A DNA stretch of 15,289 nucleotides from Rubrobacter sp. (GCA_013695335.1 JACDAR010000051.1:1-15289), one strand, 5' to 3'; positions 7,502 to 14,804 are shown, numbered from the stretch's first letter. Program-made: numbers and translations. The notes: generated by a model not told the origin, from the sequence alone.

Positions 7502-10500
7502 TTACTTCGACTTTTGCCTGACGCCGAGGTCTCGCACGAGACCCGAGACCTCAGCCAGCAACTCCTCGCGGCCCTGCGAGCTTTTCTGTATTACCCCCGT
7601 CACGTAGCCGTCGAGGCGCATCCTGTCCTCCCGCGTAATGTCCTTCGCCGTGACTACCACGACTGGGAGGTTGCGCCACTCTTCGCGGCTGCGCAGGTTG
7701 GCCACGAACTCGAAACCGTCCATCTCCGGCATCATGAGATCGAGCAGTATCGCGGAAGGCTGCTGGCTTTCCATGCTCTCCAGCGCCACGCGCCCGTTCT
7801 CGGCTTCAGCCACCCCGAAGCCCTCTTTCTCAAGCATGTTGCGCAACGTCTGGCGGTTCGCGGGTTCGTCGTCCACCACCAGGATGTCGCAGGGTGCGTC
7901 GTCCTGGCGGTATTTACTTAGGATAGACACAAGGCGATGGCGGTCCACTGGTTTGGTCAGGTAGTCCGCTGCGCCCAGGGCGTAGCCGAGGTTCTTGTCG
8001 TCAATGAGGGTGAGCATGATGACTGGTATGTCCGAGACTTCGGGGTCGGCCTTGAGCGCGGAGAGCACCGACCAACCGTCCATGCCTGGCATCATGGCGT
8101 CGAGCGTGATCGCATCCGGCCTCAACTCCCCGGCTAGGCGCAATCCCTCCTCGCCCCCATCCGCGCCGACCACGTGAAAGCCCTCCCTGCCGAGAAACCG
8201 CTCCAGCAGATCCCGCACCGTGGCGTCGTCGTCGATAACGAGCACCGTGCTCGCACCCTCCTCCGGCGCCGGAACACCCCTGCCGTCCGGCGCTTCGAGG
8301 GGCGACTTCGCGGGATCTCGCACATCCGCTGGCAGTTCGATGGTGAAGGTCGAACCTTCGCCCTGTACGCTCTCGACTGTGATGTCCCCGCCCATCATGC
8401 GGCACAGGCGGCGGCTGAGCGCGAGCCCCAGCCCTGTTCCGCCGTAGTTGCGCGTGGTGGAGGCGTCGGCCTGCGAGAACTCCTCGAACAGCTTACCAAG
8501 CTGCTCTGGCGTCATGCCTATGCCCGTGTCGCCCACGTCCAGGGTGATTCGGTCATCGCCGTTCTCTGATTCACGGGCAACTTTCAGGCTGATCGTACCT
8601 TCTTTCGTGAACTTGGAGGCGTTGCTGAGTAGGTTGAACACGGCCTGGCGCACTTTGGTCAGGTCGGCCCGGATCGAACCTATAGTTTCGGGGCAGTAGA
8701 TCTTCAGTTCGTTGCCGTTCTTCAGCACCAGCGGCTGGACTACCGCCGCAGTGTCCTCGATCATGCCCGCGATGTCGAAGGTTTCCAGGTAGAGGTCCAT
8801 CTTTCCGGCTTCGATCTTGGAGAGGTCCAGAACGGCGTTGATGAGGCCGAGCAGGTGTTTGCCCGCACTGTTGATCTTCTCCAGGTCGGGGATGAACTCT
8901 TCCTGGCCAAGATCCTCGGCATCCTCGTGCAGCATCTCGCTGTATCCGATGATGGCGTTCAGCGGCGTCCTTAGTTCGTGGCTCATGTTGGCGAGGAAGG
9001 TGCTTTTGGCGCGGTTGGCGGCCTCGGCCTGCTGGCGGGAACGCTCCAGCTCGGTGATGTCGTGGTACATGGCAAGGTAGGTGGTCGCCTGCTCCTCGCC
9101 CATCTTCACGGGGACGCTCAGGAGGTCCACGTCCACCAGCGTTCCGTCCTTGCGGTTGCGCTGGGTGACTGCGCCAACGCGTCCTTCGCTATCTATGCGT
9201 TGCATGAAGCCGGCGCCCTCATCCTGCATCCCCTGCGAGGTGGAGATCAAATCGTAAATCCCTGTCCCAACGGCTTCTTCCCGCGTGTAGCCGAATAACT
9301 CTTCCGCTGCCGGGTTCCACGAGCGGACCTTCCTGTCCGAGTCCATGGTCGCTATCGCGATGGGGCTGTTGAGCACCAGCGCTTCGGAATATTCCTTCTG
9401 CCGACGCAACTCACCCTGCGAGCGTACCAGCTCTTCGTTCTTCTCTTCCATCTGCGCGAAAGTGCTCCGCAGGCGCCCGTACAGGCGCGTGTTCTCCACT
9501 ATGGTCAGGATCTGCCGCAACAACACGAGAAAGACCAGGAATGCTCCCCCAACGTACACTCCTGTCGCCAGGCTGCCGTTCCCGCCGGAGTGGCGCCAGG
9601 CGTAGAAGGCGAGGAGGACCACCGCCGGCACCAGCGCGTAAGGAAGCAGCGAGTACCACAGCCGCTGCCCGACCGCGGCGGGTTCGCCACTTTCCGTCTC
9701 GTCCGGTGCCACCTCCGCGGTCGGGGACAGGCGGATGATATAGGCGCCTAGCCCCACGAGCATGTACCCGAGCGGCCAGCCCACGTCGAGGAGCCCGCCC
9801 GTGAAGTATATGCCGTGAATCCTCTCGTAGCCGTAGACGCCGTCCGTGATCACGATGAGGATCAGGCCCATCGCAAGCAGGGGCAAAACGCCCCTGGGGA
9901 TGTGCCTGCCTGGCCGCAGCGCGAGGATCAGAAGCGAGGCGATCAGCACGATGTCGGCCAGCGGATAGGACGTGGCCATGACTTTCGCGAGCAGCGTCTC
10001 CGTCCCCTGACGGAAGATCGGTCCCAGGACGAAGTACCAGCTAAATGCGACGACGGCCGTCATGATCATCAACCCGTCGAGCGCGACACGCATGCGGGAA
10101 GCGCCGGCGGACCCGCGTACCGGCAATAGCAGCAAGATGCCGAGCAACAAGAACGGATACTGCCCCAGAAAACCAATGGTGGCGTACGAGGGCATTGGAG
10201 GCGGCCGATCTTGCACCCACACGTACCACGTAAAGGCGACCTGCCCGATAGCATAATTGAGTATGCCAAGGCCGAGCAGCACAGGCGTCCAACGCCTTCC
10301 TGCCATCTCCCCAAGCCTACCGTCGTCGATCCTGGATTCTCGCTGCCACAGCGCCCCGAAGCACAGGGGCAACACCAGAAGCGGGCCGACGAAGCCAGCG
10401 ACGTTGCTCACGATGGGTGACACGCGGGGACCAGCCGGCTGAAGAATTACCCACACCACGAGCAGGAGGTTGAACAGCGCGACCATGCCTGCAACCTGCA

Positions 10501-10564
10501 GGAATGCACGCTCGCCCAGGATGTTCCGGGACCGCCGCCCATCCCGCCCGACGGCCGCCGTCAA
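7502..10564 (-). CDS. Membrane hybrid histidine kinase: about ten TM helices, PAS, HisKA, HATPase, two receiver domains
   Basis: This 1020-residue protein starts with TTG, chosen because GGAGG lies six bases upstream. About ten hydrophobic helices span residues 22-355 and form an integral membrane sensor that I cannot assign to a named family. A coiled coil (358-392), a PAS domain (393-508), HisKA with His529 (SHELRTPLNAIIGYSEM), and HATPase with N-box Asn644/Asn648, G1 DVGDTGIGM and G2 GGTGLGLAL follow. Two receivers close the chain: receiver 1 with Asp822 and Lys871, receiver 2 with Asp942, Thr972 and Lys994. All catalytic residues are present, so it should autophosphorylate and feed its own receivers. 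It is the first gene of the minus-strand operon. Its H-box region closely resembles those of the protein at 5856-7106, suggesting duplication or heterodimer formation. The signal sensed is unknown. Confidence 0.93.
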   Translation of the reverse strand: MTAAVGRDGRRSRNILGERAFLQVAGMVALFNLLLVVWVILQPAGPRVSPIVSNVAGFVGPLLVLPLCFGALWQRESRIDDGRLGEMAGRRWTPVLLGLGILNYAIGQVAFTWYVWVQDRPPPMPSYATIGFLGQYPFLLLGILLLLPVRGSAGASRMRVALDGLMIMTAVVAFSWYFVLGPIFRQGTETLLAKVMATSYPLADIVLIASLLILALRPGRHIPRGVLPLLAMGLILIVITDGVYGYERIHGIYFTGGLLDVGWPLGYMLVGLGAYIIRLSPTAEVAPDETESGEPAAVGQRLWYSLLPYALVPAVVLLAFYAWRHSGGNGSLATGVYVGGAFLVFLVLLRQILTIVENTRLYGRLRSTFAQMEEKNEELVRSQGELRRQKEYSEALVLNSPIAIATMDSDRKVRSWNPAAEELFGYTREEAVGTGIYDLISTSQGMQDEGAGFMQRIDSEGRVGAVTQRNRKDGTLVDVDLLSVPVKMGEEQATTYLAMYHDITELERSRQQAEAANRAKSTFLANMSHELRTPLNAIIGYSEMLHEDAEDLGQEEFIPDLEKINSAGKHLLGLINAVLDLSKIEAGKMDLYLETFDIAGMIEDTAAVVQPLVLKNGNELKIYCPETIGSIRADLTKVRQAVFNLLSNASKFTKEGTISLKVARESENGDDRITLDVGDTGIGMTPEQLGKLFEEFSQADASTTRNYGGTGLGLALSRRLCRMMGGDITVESVQGEGSTFTIELPADVRDPAKSPLEAPDGRGVPAPEEGASTVLVIDDDATVRDLLERFLGREGFHVVGADGGEEGLRLAGELRPDAITLDAMMPGMDGWSVLSALKADPEVSDIPVIMLTLIDDKNLGYALGAADYLTKPVDRHRLVSILSKYRQDDAPCDILVVDDEPANRQTLRNMLEKEGFGVAEAENGRVALESMESQQPSAILLDLMMPEMDGFEFVANLRSREEWRNLPVVVVTAKDITREDRMRLDGYVTGVIQKSSQGREELLAEVSGLVRDLGVRQKSK

Positions 10565-10741
10565 GCTATTCCTCCAGGGGCGTTGGGAAGTTCAGACACA
10601 TCACCAGAACGGGCGTTCACCGGGCTCTCTCCAGCGGTTTTCCCATGTGGTCCGTCATCGGACGCTCGTTTCCCTTGTCTTCCGGTTGCAACCAGGCACG
10701 CTTGCTGGCTGCATCTTACCCGGTGGGACTATGCGAAGGCA

Positions 10742-10747
10742 ATTATC
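10742..10747 (-). promoter_or_regulatory. Possible -10 element for the hybrid-kinase operon
   Basis: On the minus strand this reads GATAAT, five of six matches to TATAAT. The hexamer 17 bases upstream (TTCGTA, minus strand) is a poor -35. A start near 10735 would give a leader of about 170 bases. It lies back to back with the plus-strand -10 box at 10794-10799, so the intergenic region would hold divergent promoters. Confidence 0.3.
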
Positions 10748-10793
10748 CCGGCCGTGGAACAGTCTACGAACCTTCGAGTTTTAGCCGCTCTGG

Positions 10794-10799
10794 TATACT
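10794..10799 (+). promoter_or_regulatory. -10 element (TATACT) upstream of the coxM-like remnant
   Basis: TATACT matches the vegetative -10 consensus at five of six positions in an otherwise GC-rich region. No convincing -35 is seen at 16-18 bases (CCTTCG at 10771-10776). Transcription starting near 10806 would leave a leader of about 60 bases before the TTG start at 10869. The rest of the 10565-10868 intergenic stretch shows no gene I can support. Confidence 0.5.
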
Positions 10800-10868
10800 G
10801 TCGCACCGATGAGATGTCGTCCGGTGGGAACCTGATGACACATGGCCTTTCGGGGAAGGGAGGGCGCT

Positions 10869-11551
10869 TTGCAAGTACCTGCGCGTTTCGAGTATGAGGT
10901 GGCGACCTCGGTCGAGGAGGCCATAGAACTACTGGAGCGGCATGGGCCTGAGGCAAGGCTTCTCGCTGGAGGGCACAGCCTGATCCCTATGATGAAGCTA
11001 AGGCTTGCTTTCCCCGAAACCCTCATAGACATTCACGAACTCGACGGCGAGCTACGCTACATCCGGGAAGAAGAAGGGCGCTGGAGATAGGAGCACTCGC
11101 CCGGCATCAGGATGTCCTCGACTCGGAGATCGTGGTTGAACGCTACCCGATTCTCAGGGACGCTGAGACCATGATCGCCGACCCCCTGGTCCGAAACATG
11201 GGAACCGTAGGCGGCTCGCTGGCCCACGGAGATCCTGCCGAAGATCTCCCCGCTGCTTTCATGGCACTTGGCTGTGAGGTAGTGGCGCGTGGTCCCGATG
11301 GGGAGCGAACCATCTCCATAGATGAGTTGCAAACCGGCCCGTTCGAGACGGTACTGGACCCGGCCGAGATCATCGTGGGAGCAAGAATCCTGCGCGCGCC
11401 GATGGGTAGCGCCTACACCAAGGTCAAGCGCCGGACTGGCGACTATGCATCGGCTGCGATCGGCGTAGCCCTGAACGTCAGCGACGGGGAGATCAGGGAC
11501 GCCCGCATCGGGATGTGCGCCGTCGGCGGACAGACGCTTCGGGCACGATGA
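10869..11551 (+). pseudogene. coxM: Mo-CO-dehydrogenase-type medium (FAD-binding) subunit, frameshifted and C-terminally truncated
   Basis: Reading from TTG at 10869, five bases after a GGGAGG ribosome site, the protein begins MQVPARFEYEVATSVEEA, the usual CoxM start. The first FAD motif is AGGHSLIPMMKLR and the second is TVGGSLAHGDPAEDLPAA, as in CoxM/CutM/XdhB-type subunits that carry electrons from the Mo subunit through FAD. A stop appears at 11088-11090. The matching continuation (ALEIGALARHQDVLDSEIVV) is in another frame and needs one extra base in the GGG at 11076-11078. That second frame ends at 11549-11551 inside the C-terminal domain after VGGQTLRAR, roughly 60 residues short of the usual ~285. 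No small (2Fe-2S) or large (molybdopterin) subunit follows. As it stands the gene cannot make a functional subunit. A related xanthine-dehydrogenase FAD subunit is possible, but the CoxG neighbours favour cox. Confidence 0.8.
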
Positions 11552-11642
11552 CGAAACGCATTACTTTTGCTGCTCCGGCTGCAAACGGGCCTTCGAGAAG
11601 GAGCCGGAGAAGTACGCGACGGGTGCTGTCTCCACCCGGTGA
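11547..11642 (+). pseudogene. C-terminal remnant of a YHS metal-binding domain
   Basis: In the frame ending at TGA 11640-11642 the sequence reads DDETHYFCCSGCKRAFEKEP and then EKYATGAVSTR. HYFCCSGCKRAFEKEPEKY is a textbook second half of a YHS domain, whose cysteines bind metal. The first half (usually a CPVCGM-like motif) is absent: upstream of the aspartates the DNA belongs to the coxM-like gene in a different frame. No start codon or ribosome site serves this fragment. Its stop overlaps the GTG start of the next gene (GTGA), so the original YHS gene was translationally coupled to the nucleotidyltransferase. The donor may have been a free YHS protein or the tail of a larger cox accessory protein such as an XdhC/CoxI relative; the sequence does not decide. 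Confidence 0.75.
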
Positions 11643-12241
11643 GCGTCGTCGTCGGGGTGGTGCTAGGAGCCGGGAAGTCCAGCCGGTTCGGGGCTCCCAA
11701 GCAACTCCTCCCGTTCGGGGACAGCACGTTGCTTGGGCAGGTGGTGAAGAACGCGAACGCTTCGGTTTTGGATCAGGTAGTCGTCGTGCTTAGCCGGGCA
11801 TCAGGAGAGCTGCGAGACTCTGTGGACTTCGGGCGGGCGAAAGTCGTGGACAACACGGCCTATGGAACGGGATGCGCGTCCTCGCTGCTGGCGGGGATGG
11901 ACGCCGCAGGGGAAGACTGTGAGGCTTTGATGCTCCTTCTCGGCGATCAGCCGGGTGTGAGTTCCGAGTTCATGGATTTCGCGCTCGCTGAATGGCGGCG
12001 GGAGCGTCCCTGGGCATCCGTGACTTCTTATCGGGGGGAACTCGGGCATACTTTCATCTTCCCTCGGGAATCCTTCGTGGAACTGCGGGACTTGCACGGG
12101 GACAAGGCGGTTTGGAAGCTCATCGAGGCTTACCCTGAACGGGTTTCGCGGGTGAGGATCGAGGCTCCGCTGCCGCCCGACGTGGATACCCCGGAGGACT
12201 ACGAGCATGCACTCGACCACTGGCGAAACGCAGTTGCGTAG
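11639..12241 (+). CDS. MobA/MocA-like nucleotidyltransferase, copy 1 (molybdopterin cytidylyltransferase type)
   Basis: The start is GTG at 11639, where homology begins (MSVVVGVVLGAGKSSRFG); the frame is open further upstream but that DNA encodes the YHS remnant. The 200-residue product has the N-terminal nucleotide-binding signature LGAGKSSRFGAPKQLLPFG (residues 9-27), the metal-binding LLLGDQPGV, and the C-terminal PDVDTPEDYEHAL typical of MobA-like NTP transferases. Relatives transfer CMP (MocA) or GMP (MobA) to molybdopterin; next to CO-dehydrogenase-type genes the cytidylyl form is expected. It overlaps the preceding YHS stop by two bases and the next gene by 35. It differs clearly from copy 2, so this is an old duplication. 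Confidence 0.87.
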   Translation: MSVVVGVVLGAGKSSRFGAPKQLLPFGDSTLLGQVVKNANASVLDQVVVVLSRASGELRDSVDFGRAKVVDNTAYGTGCASSLLAGMDAAGEDCEALMLLLGDQPGVSSEFMDFALAEWRRERPWASVTSYRGELGHTFIFPRESFVELRDLHGDKAVWKLIEAYPERVSRVRIEAPLPPDVDTPEDYEHALDHWRNAVA

Positions 12242-12869
12242 CGGGGTGTCCGCGGTTTTGCTCGCAGCGGGAGCGGGGAGCAGGTTCGGTGGCGGGAAGC
12301 TCCTCGCATCTTACCGTGGACGCCCGATGATAGAGGCCGTGCTCTCCGAACTGCGCGAAGCTCCGGTGGATGAGATAATCGCGGTAGTAGGGGAATCTGC
12401 GGGAGAAGAAAGGGAAAGGCTGCGTCGCGTATGTTCGCTCCACGGAGCCCGCATCGCCGAAAACCCGAAGTGGGAAGGTGGCATCTCGACCTCCGTGAAG
12501 CGGGGGCTATCGGCGTGCGCGCCAGACTCGCGGGCGGCTGTCATAGTGCTTGGGGACCAGCCGCTGGTAGGCGCGGCTGCCGTGGGGCGCCTCGTAAGCG
12601 CTTTCGAGGATGGGGTGGATATCGCCGCGGCTACATATGGTGGGAGGCAGCGCAACCCTGTGCTGTTCGCCCGCAGCGTGTGGCCCATTTTACAGAAGGA
12701 GATTTCAGGGGACAAAGGGGCGAGGAGGTTTTTGAGGGAGCATACGGATTTGGTGACGGAGGTGCCTTGCGACGAGGTGGCAGATCCCGCCGACGTGGAT
12801 ACCGTGGAAGACCTGCGGAGTCTGGAGGCACGCGGCGCGGGCGAGCAAAACGAGCCAGAAGGAGGCTAG
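12207..12869 (+). CDS. MobA/MocA-like nucleotidyltransferase, copy 2
   Basis: The start is ATG at 12207 with GGAGG nine bases upstream, which supports it over TTG at 12234 or GTG at 12246. The 220-residue product shows VLLAAGAGSRFGGGKLLASY at its N-terminus, VIVLGDQPLVG in the middle and ADPADVDTVEDLRSL near the end, the same three landmarks as copy 1. The P-loop-like signature here is the more canonical LAAGxGxRFGxxK. The likely role is nucleotide attachment to the molybdenum cofactor of a CODH/xanthine-oxidase-family enzyme. Possibly one copy does this and the other has a related role; tandem copies could also act as partners. It is translationally coupled to copy 1 and is followed after three bases by the first CoxG-like gene. 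Confidence 0.87.
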   Translation: MHSTTGETQLRSGVSAVLLAAGAGSRFGGGKLLASYRGRPMIEAVLSELREAPVDEIIAVVGESAGEERERLRRVCSLHGARIAENPKWEGGISTSVKRGLSACAPDSRAAVIVLGDQPLVGAAAVGRLVSAFEDGVDIAAATYGGRQRNPVLFARSVWPILQKEISGDKGARRFLREHTDLVTEVPCDEVADPADVDTVEDLRSLEARGAGEQNEPEGG

Positions 12870-12872
12870 ACG

Positions 12873-13316
12873 ATGAAGCTGGAGAACGAGTTTACCGTAA
12901 ACACCTCGATAGATGAGGCGTGGAAGGCTATGAACGACCTGGAGCGGGTGACCCCGTGCCTTCCCGGCGCGCAGCTCACGGCCGAGGTTGGGGATGAATA
13001 CGAGGGCACGATGACCGTCAAGATGGGTCCCGTCACCCAGAAGTACAACGGGACGGTCAAGATCCAGGACGCGGACGAGAGCTCCCACCGGGCCGTGATC
13101 CGGGCCGATGGCAAGGATGCCCGAGGGCAGGGAACTGCGTCGGCCACCATCACATCCACCCTGAACGACGACGGTAACGGCAGCGTCCACGTACAGGTCG
13201 AGACGGACATGCAGCTTACGGGAAAGGTCGCCCAGTTCGGACGAGGCATGCACAAGGATGTTGCCAGCAAGATCATGGGCCGCTTCGCAGACTGCCTGGA
13301 GCGGGAGCTCCTCTAG
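12873..13316 (+). CDS. coxG: CoxG-like SRPBCC protein, copy 1 (no membrane anchor)
   Basis: The ATG lies seven bases after AAGGAGG. The 147-residue product begins MKLENEFTVNTSIDEAWKAM and contains DLERVTPCLPGAQL, GPVTQKYNGTVKI, DGKDARGQGTASATITSTL and QFGRGMHKDVASKIMGRFAD, the hallmarks of the CoxG branch of the START/SRPBCC fold. CoxG proteins link Mo-CO-dehydrogenase to the membrane; recent work on the actinobacterial protein points to a quinone-handling role (from memory). This copy ends right after the fold (CLERELL), with no tail, so it should be soluble. The next gene is a close paralogue; long stretches of DNA are nearly the same (13126-13161 versus 13585-13620). Confidence 0.9.
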   Translation: MKLENEFTVNTSIDEAWKAMNDLERVTPCLPGAQLTAEVGDEYEGTMTVKMGPVTQKYNGTVKIQDADESSHRAVIRADGKDARGQGTASATITSTLNDDGNGSVHVQVETDMQLTGKVAQFGRGMHKDVASKIMGRFADCLERELL

Positions 13317-13328
13317 AGAGGGACGCCA

Positions 13329-14087
13329 GTGAAGATGGAGAACGAGTTCACGGTGGAGGCCCCCGTCGAGCAGGCTTGGGAGGCGCTGCTCGACCTGGAG
13401 AGGATCACACCCTGCCTCCCTGGCGCCGCCCTCCGGGAAGAATCCGGCGACGAATACAAGGGAACCATGACCATCCGCCTCGGCCCCGTCACCCAGAAGT
13501 ACAACGGCGCCGTGAGCTTCGAGGAGACTGACGAGGAAGCCAGGCGCGTGGTCCTGAAAGCCGACGGCAAGGACGCCAGGGGGCAGGGAACCGCGTCAGC
13601 CACCATCACATCCACCCTGAGCGAGGAGGATGGCGGCACGAAGGTACACGTCGAGACTGACATGCACCTCACGGGGAGGGCCGCCCAGTTCGGACGGGGC
13701 GTCCAGCAGGAGGTGGCGACCAAGCTCATCAACCAGTTCGCTGATTGTCTGGAAAAGGAGATCATGGGCGAGAACGAGAAACAAGAACCCGAAGAAACCC
13801 CCGAAACCGAATCGGCAGCCGAACCCGAAGAGACAGAAGCGGCAGCGAGCGCGAACGGCTCAGGCGCTGAATCCGAAATGGAATCCGAAGCTGAACCTGG
13901 CGCGGAGGAATCGGATGGAGAGGAAGAGAAGCCGAAGCGTAGGGTGATCCAGCAGGACCACGATGTGGAACCCCTGGATCTCGGCGAGGCCAGCCGCGAC
14001 GCCGTCCTCAAGCGCGTAGTCCCGCTGGCTGCGGGTATCGGCGTTCTGGTAGTCGTATTCTGGCTCCTCCGCCGCCGCAGAAACTAG
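13329..14087 (+). CDS. coxG: CoxG-like SRPBCC protein, copy 2, with acidic linker and C-terminal membrane anchor
   Basis: GTG at 13329 is preferred over ATG at 13335 because it gives MKMENEFTVEAPVEQAWEAL, matching the paralogue's start, and follows GAGAGGG. Residues 1-145 are the CoxG fold (DLERITPCLPGAAL, GPVTQKYNGAVSF, FGRGVQQEVATKLINQFAD). Residues about 147-205 are a low-complexity linker rich in Glu, Ala and Ser. Residues 229-247 are one hydrophobic helix (VVPLAAGIGVLVVVFWLL) followed by RRRRN, a tail anchor with the positive end inside, so the CoxG domain would hang on a long arm on the cytoplasmic face. It lies 12 bases after copy 1 and is the last gene before a strong hairpin. With its large and small CODH partners absent here, it may serve another Mo-hydroxylase elsewhere in the genome. 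Confidence 0.9.
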   Translation: MKMENEFTVEAPVEQAWEALLDLERITPCLPGAALREESGDEYKGTMTIRLGPVTQKYNGAVSFEETDEEARRVVLKADGKDARGQGTASATITSTLSEEDGGTKVHVETDMHLTGRAAQFGRGVQQEVATKLINQFADCLEKEIMGENEKQEPEETPETESAAEPEETEAAASANGSGAESEMESEAEPGAEESDGEEEKPKRRVIQQDHDVEPLDLGEASRDAVLKRVVPLAAGIGVLVVVFWLLRRRRN

Positions 14088-14113
14088 ACAACCAGAACAT
14101 ACCAACGCTTCAC

Positions 14114-14146
14114 GCGGCCCCGCTAGTAGTTTCCCAGCGGGGCCGC
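14114..14146 (+). terminator. Hairpin closing the cox-accessory operon
   Basis: A perfect 11-base-pair inverted repeat, GCGGCCCCGCT and AGCGGGGCCGC, encloses an 11-base loop. It lies 27 bases after the stop of the second CoxG gene. No long T run follows on the plus strand (ACTCTTGTG), so it is an atypical intrinsic terminator or a transcript-stabilising structure. Confidence 0.6.
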
Positions 14147-14307
14147 ACTCTTGTGAGAGATCGGTGTACTCGAAACGATCCCGGCAGAATAGTTTGTTAC
14201 TCCACGACGTCCGAAAGTACCGCTGAAATAGTGGGATTCAAGTGCGGGTGAACATTCCCGTACGCAAAATCACTGGCGGAAATCTCATGCCTGATACCGT
14301 TAGTTTG

Positions 14308-14313
14308 TAAGAT
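14308..14313 (+). promoter_or_regulatory. Possible -10 element (TAAGAT) for the SRPBCC gene
   Basis: TAAGAT matches TATAAT at four of six positions and lies 23 bases before the TTG start, which would leave a short leader holding the AAGGAG site. No -35 was recognised at normal spacing. The same hexamer precedes the methyltransferase. The 14147-14307 stretch before it shows no supported gene. Confidence 0.3.
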
Positions 14314-14336
14314 CGTAATCCACAGAAGGAGAAGTT

Positions 14337-14804
14337 TTGGCACAGCGCGTACATGAAACTGTTGAGGTACAGGCTCCGCTCCAGGATGTCTTCACCTACT
14401 GGTCGAACTTCGAGAACTTCCCGAAGTTCATGAGCAACATTGAAGACGTCAGGATGACGGGCCAGGACTCCAGCCACTGGAAGATCAAAGGCCCACTCGG
14501 TAAGTCCGTGGAGTTCGACGCGAAGACGACGGAGATGGACCCGTCGCGCGGCATCGGCTGGAACACGGTCGAAGGCGAGATCATGACCAGCGGCGAGGTT
14601 CGGTTCGAGGAGTTGCTCCCAGACCGTACCCGCGTCGAGGTGACCATGAACTACGCTAACCCGCCCGGTGGCAAGGTTGGCGAAGTAGTCGCGAGCGTGC
14701 TCTCCGACCCCGAGAAAAGCACGCGGGAAGACCTCCAGAATTTCGTCGGCATCGTCGAGCGCGGCGAACTTGGCGGCTCCGGAAGCCAGACCCCGAGCCG
14801 GTAA
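14337..14804 (+). CDS. SRPBCC-family protein (cyclase/dehydrase-like, START fold)
   Basis: The start is TTG at 14337, five bases after AAGGAG, giving MAQRVHETVEVQAPLQDVFT. The 155-residue product has the SRPBCC N-terminal pattern (strand with ETVEVQAP, then VFTYWSNFENFPKFMSNIED, where polyketide-cyclase-like members carry W.(D/N)FE..P.FM). A middle stretch HWKIKGPLGKSVEFDAKTTE and a closing helix follow, with a short Gly/Ser-rich tail. Members bind hydrophobic ligands, but the ligand cannot be told from the sequence. It is not closely similar to the CoxG pair, has its own ribosome site and lies beyond the operon hairpin, so it is probably an independent unit. There is no signal peptide or membrane segment. 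Confidence 0.87.
   Translation: MAQRVHETVEVQAPLQDVFTYWSNFENFPKFMSNIEDVRMTGQDSSHWKIKGPLGKSVEFDAKTTEMDPSRGIGWNTVEGEIMTSGEVRFEELLPDRTRVEVTMNYANPPGGKVGEVVASVLSDPEKSTREDLQNFVGIVERGELGGSGSQTPSR

Noticed and set aside
7037..7921. A 294-codon plus-strand frame antisense to the CheY gene and the end of the hybrid kinase
   Set aside because: Codon pattern mirrors conserved receiver domains on the other strand (acidic pockets appear as fixed antisense residues); no ribosome site or family match.
10842..10868. ATG at 10842 as the start of the coxM-like gene
   Set aside because: It would add MAFRGREGA, which is really the ribosome-site region (GGGAAGGGAGGG); the family start fits TTG at 10869, which has that site five bases upstream.
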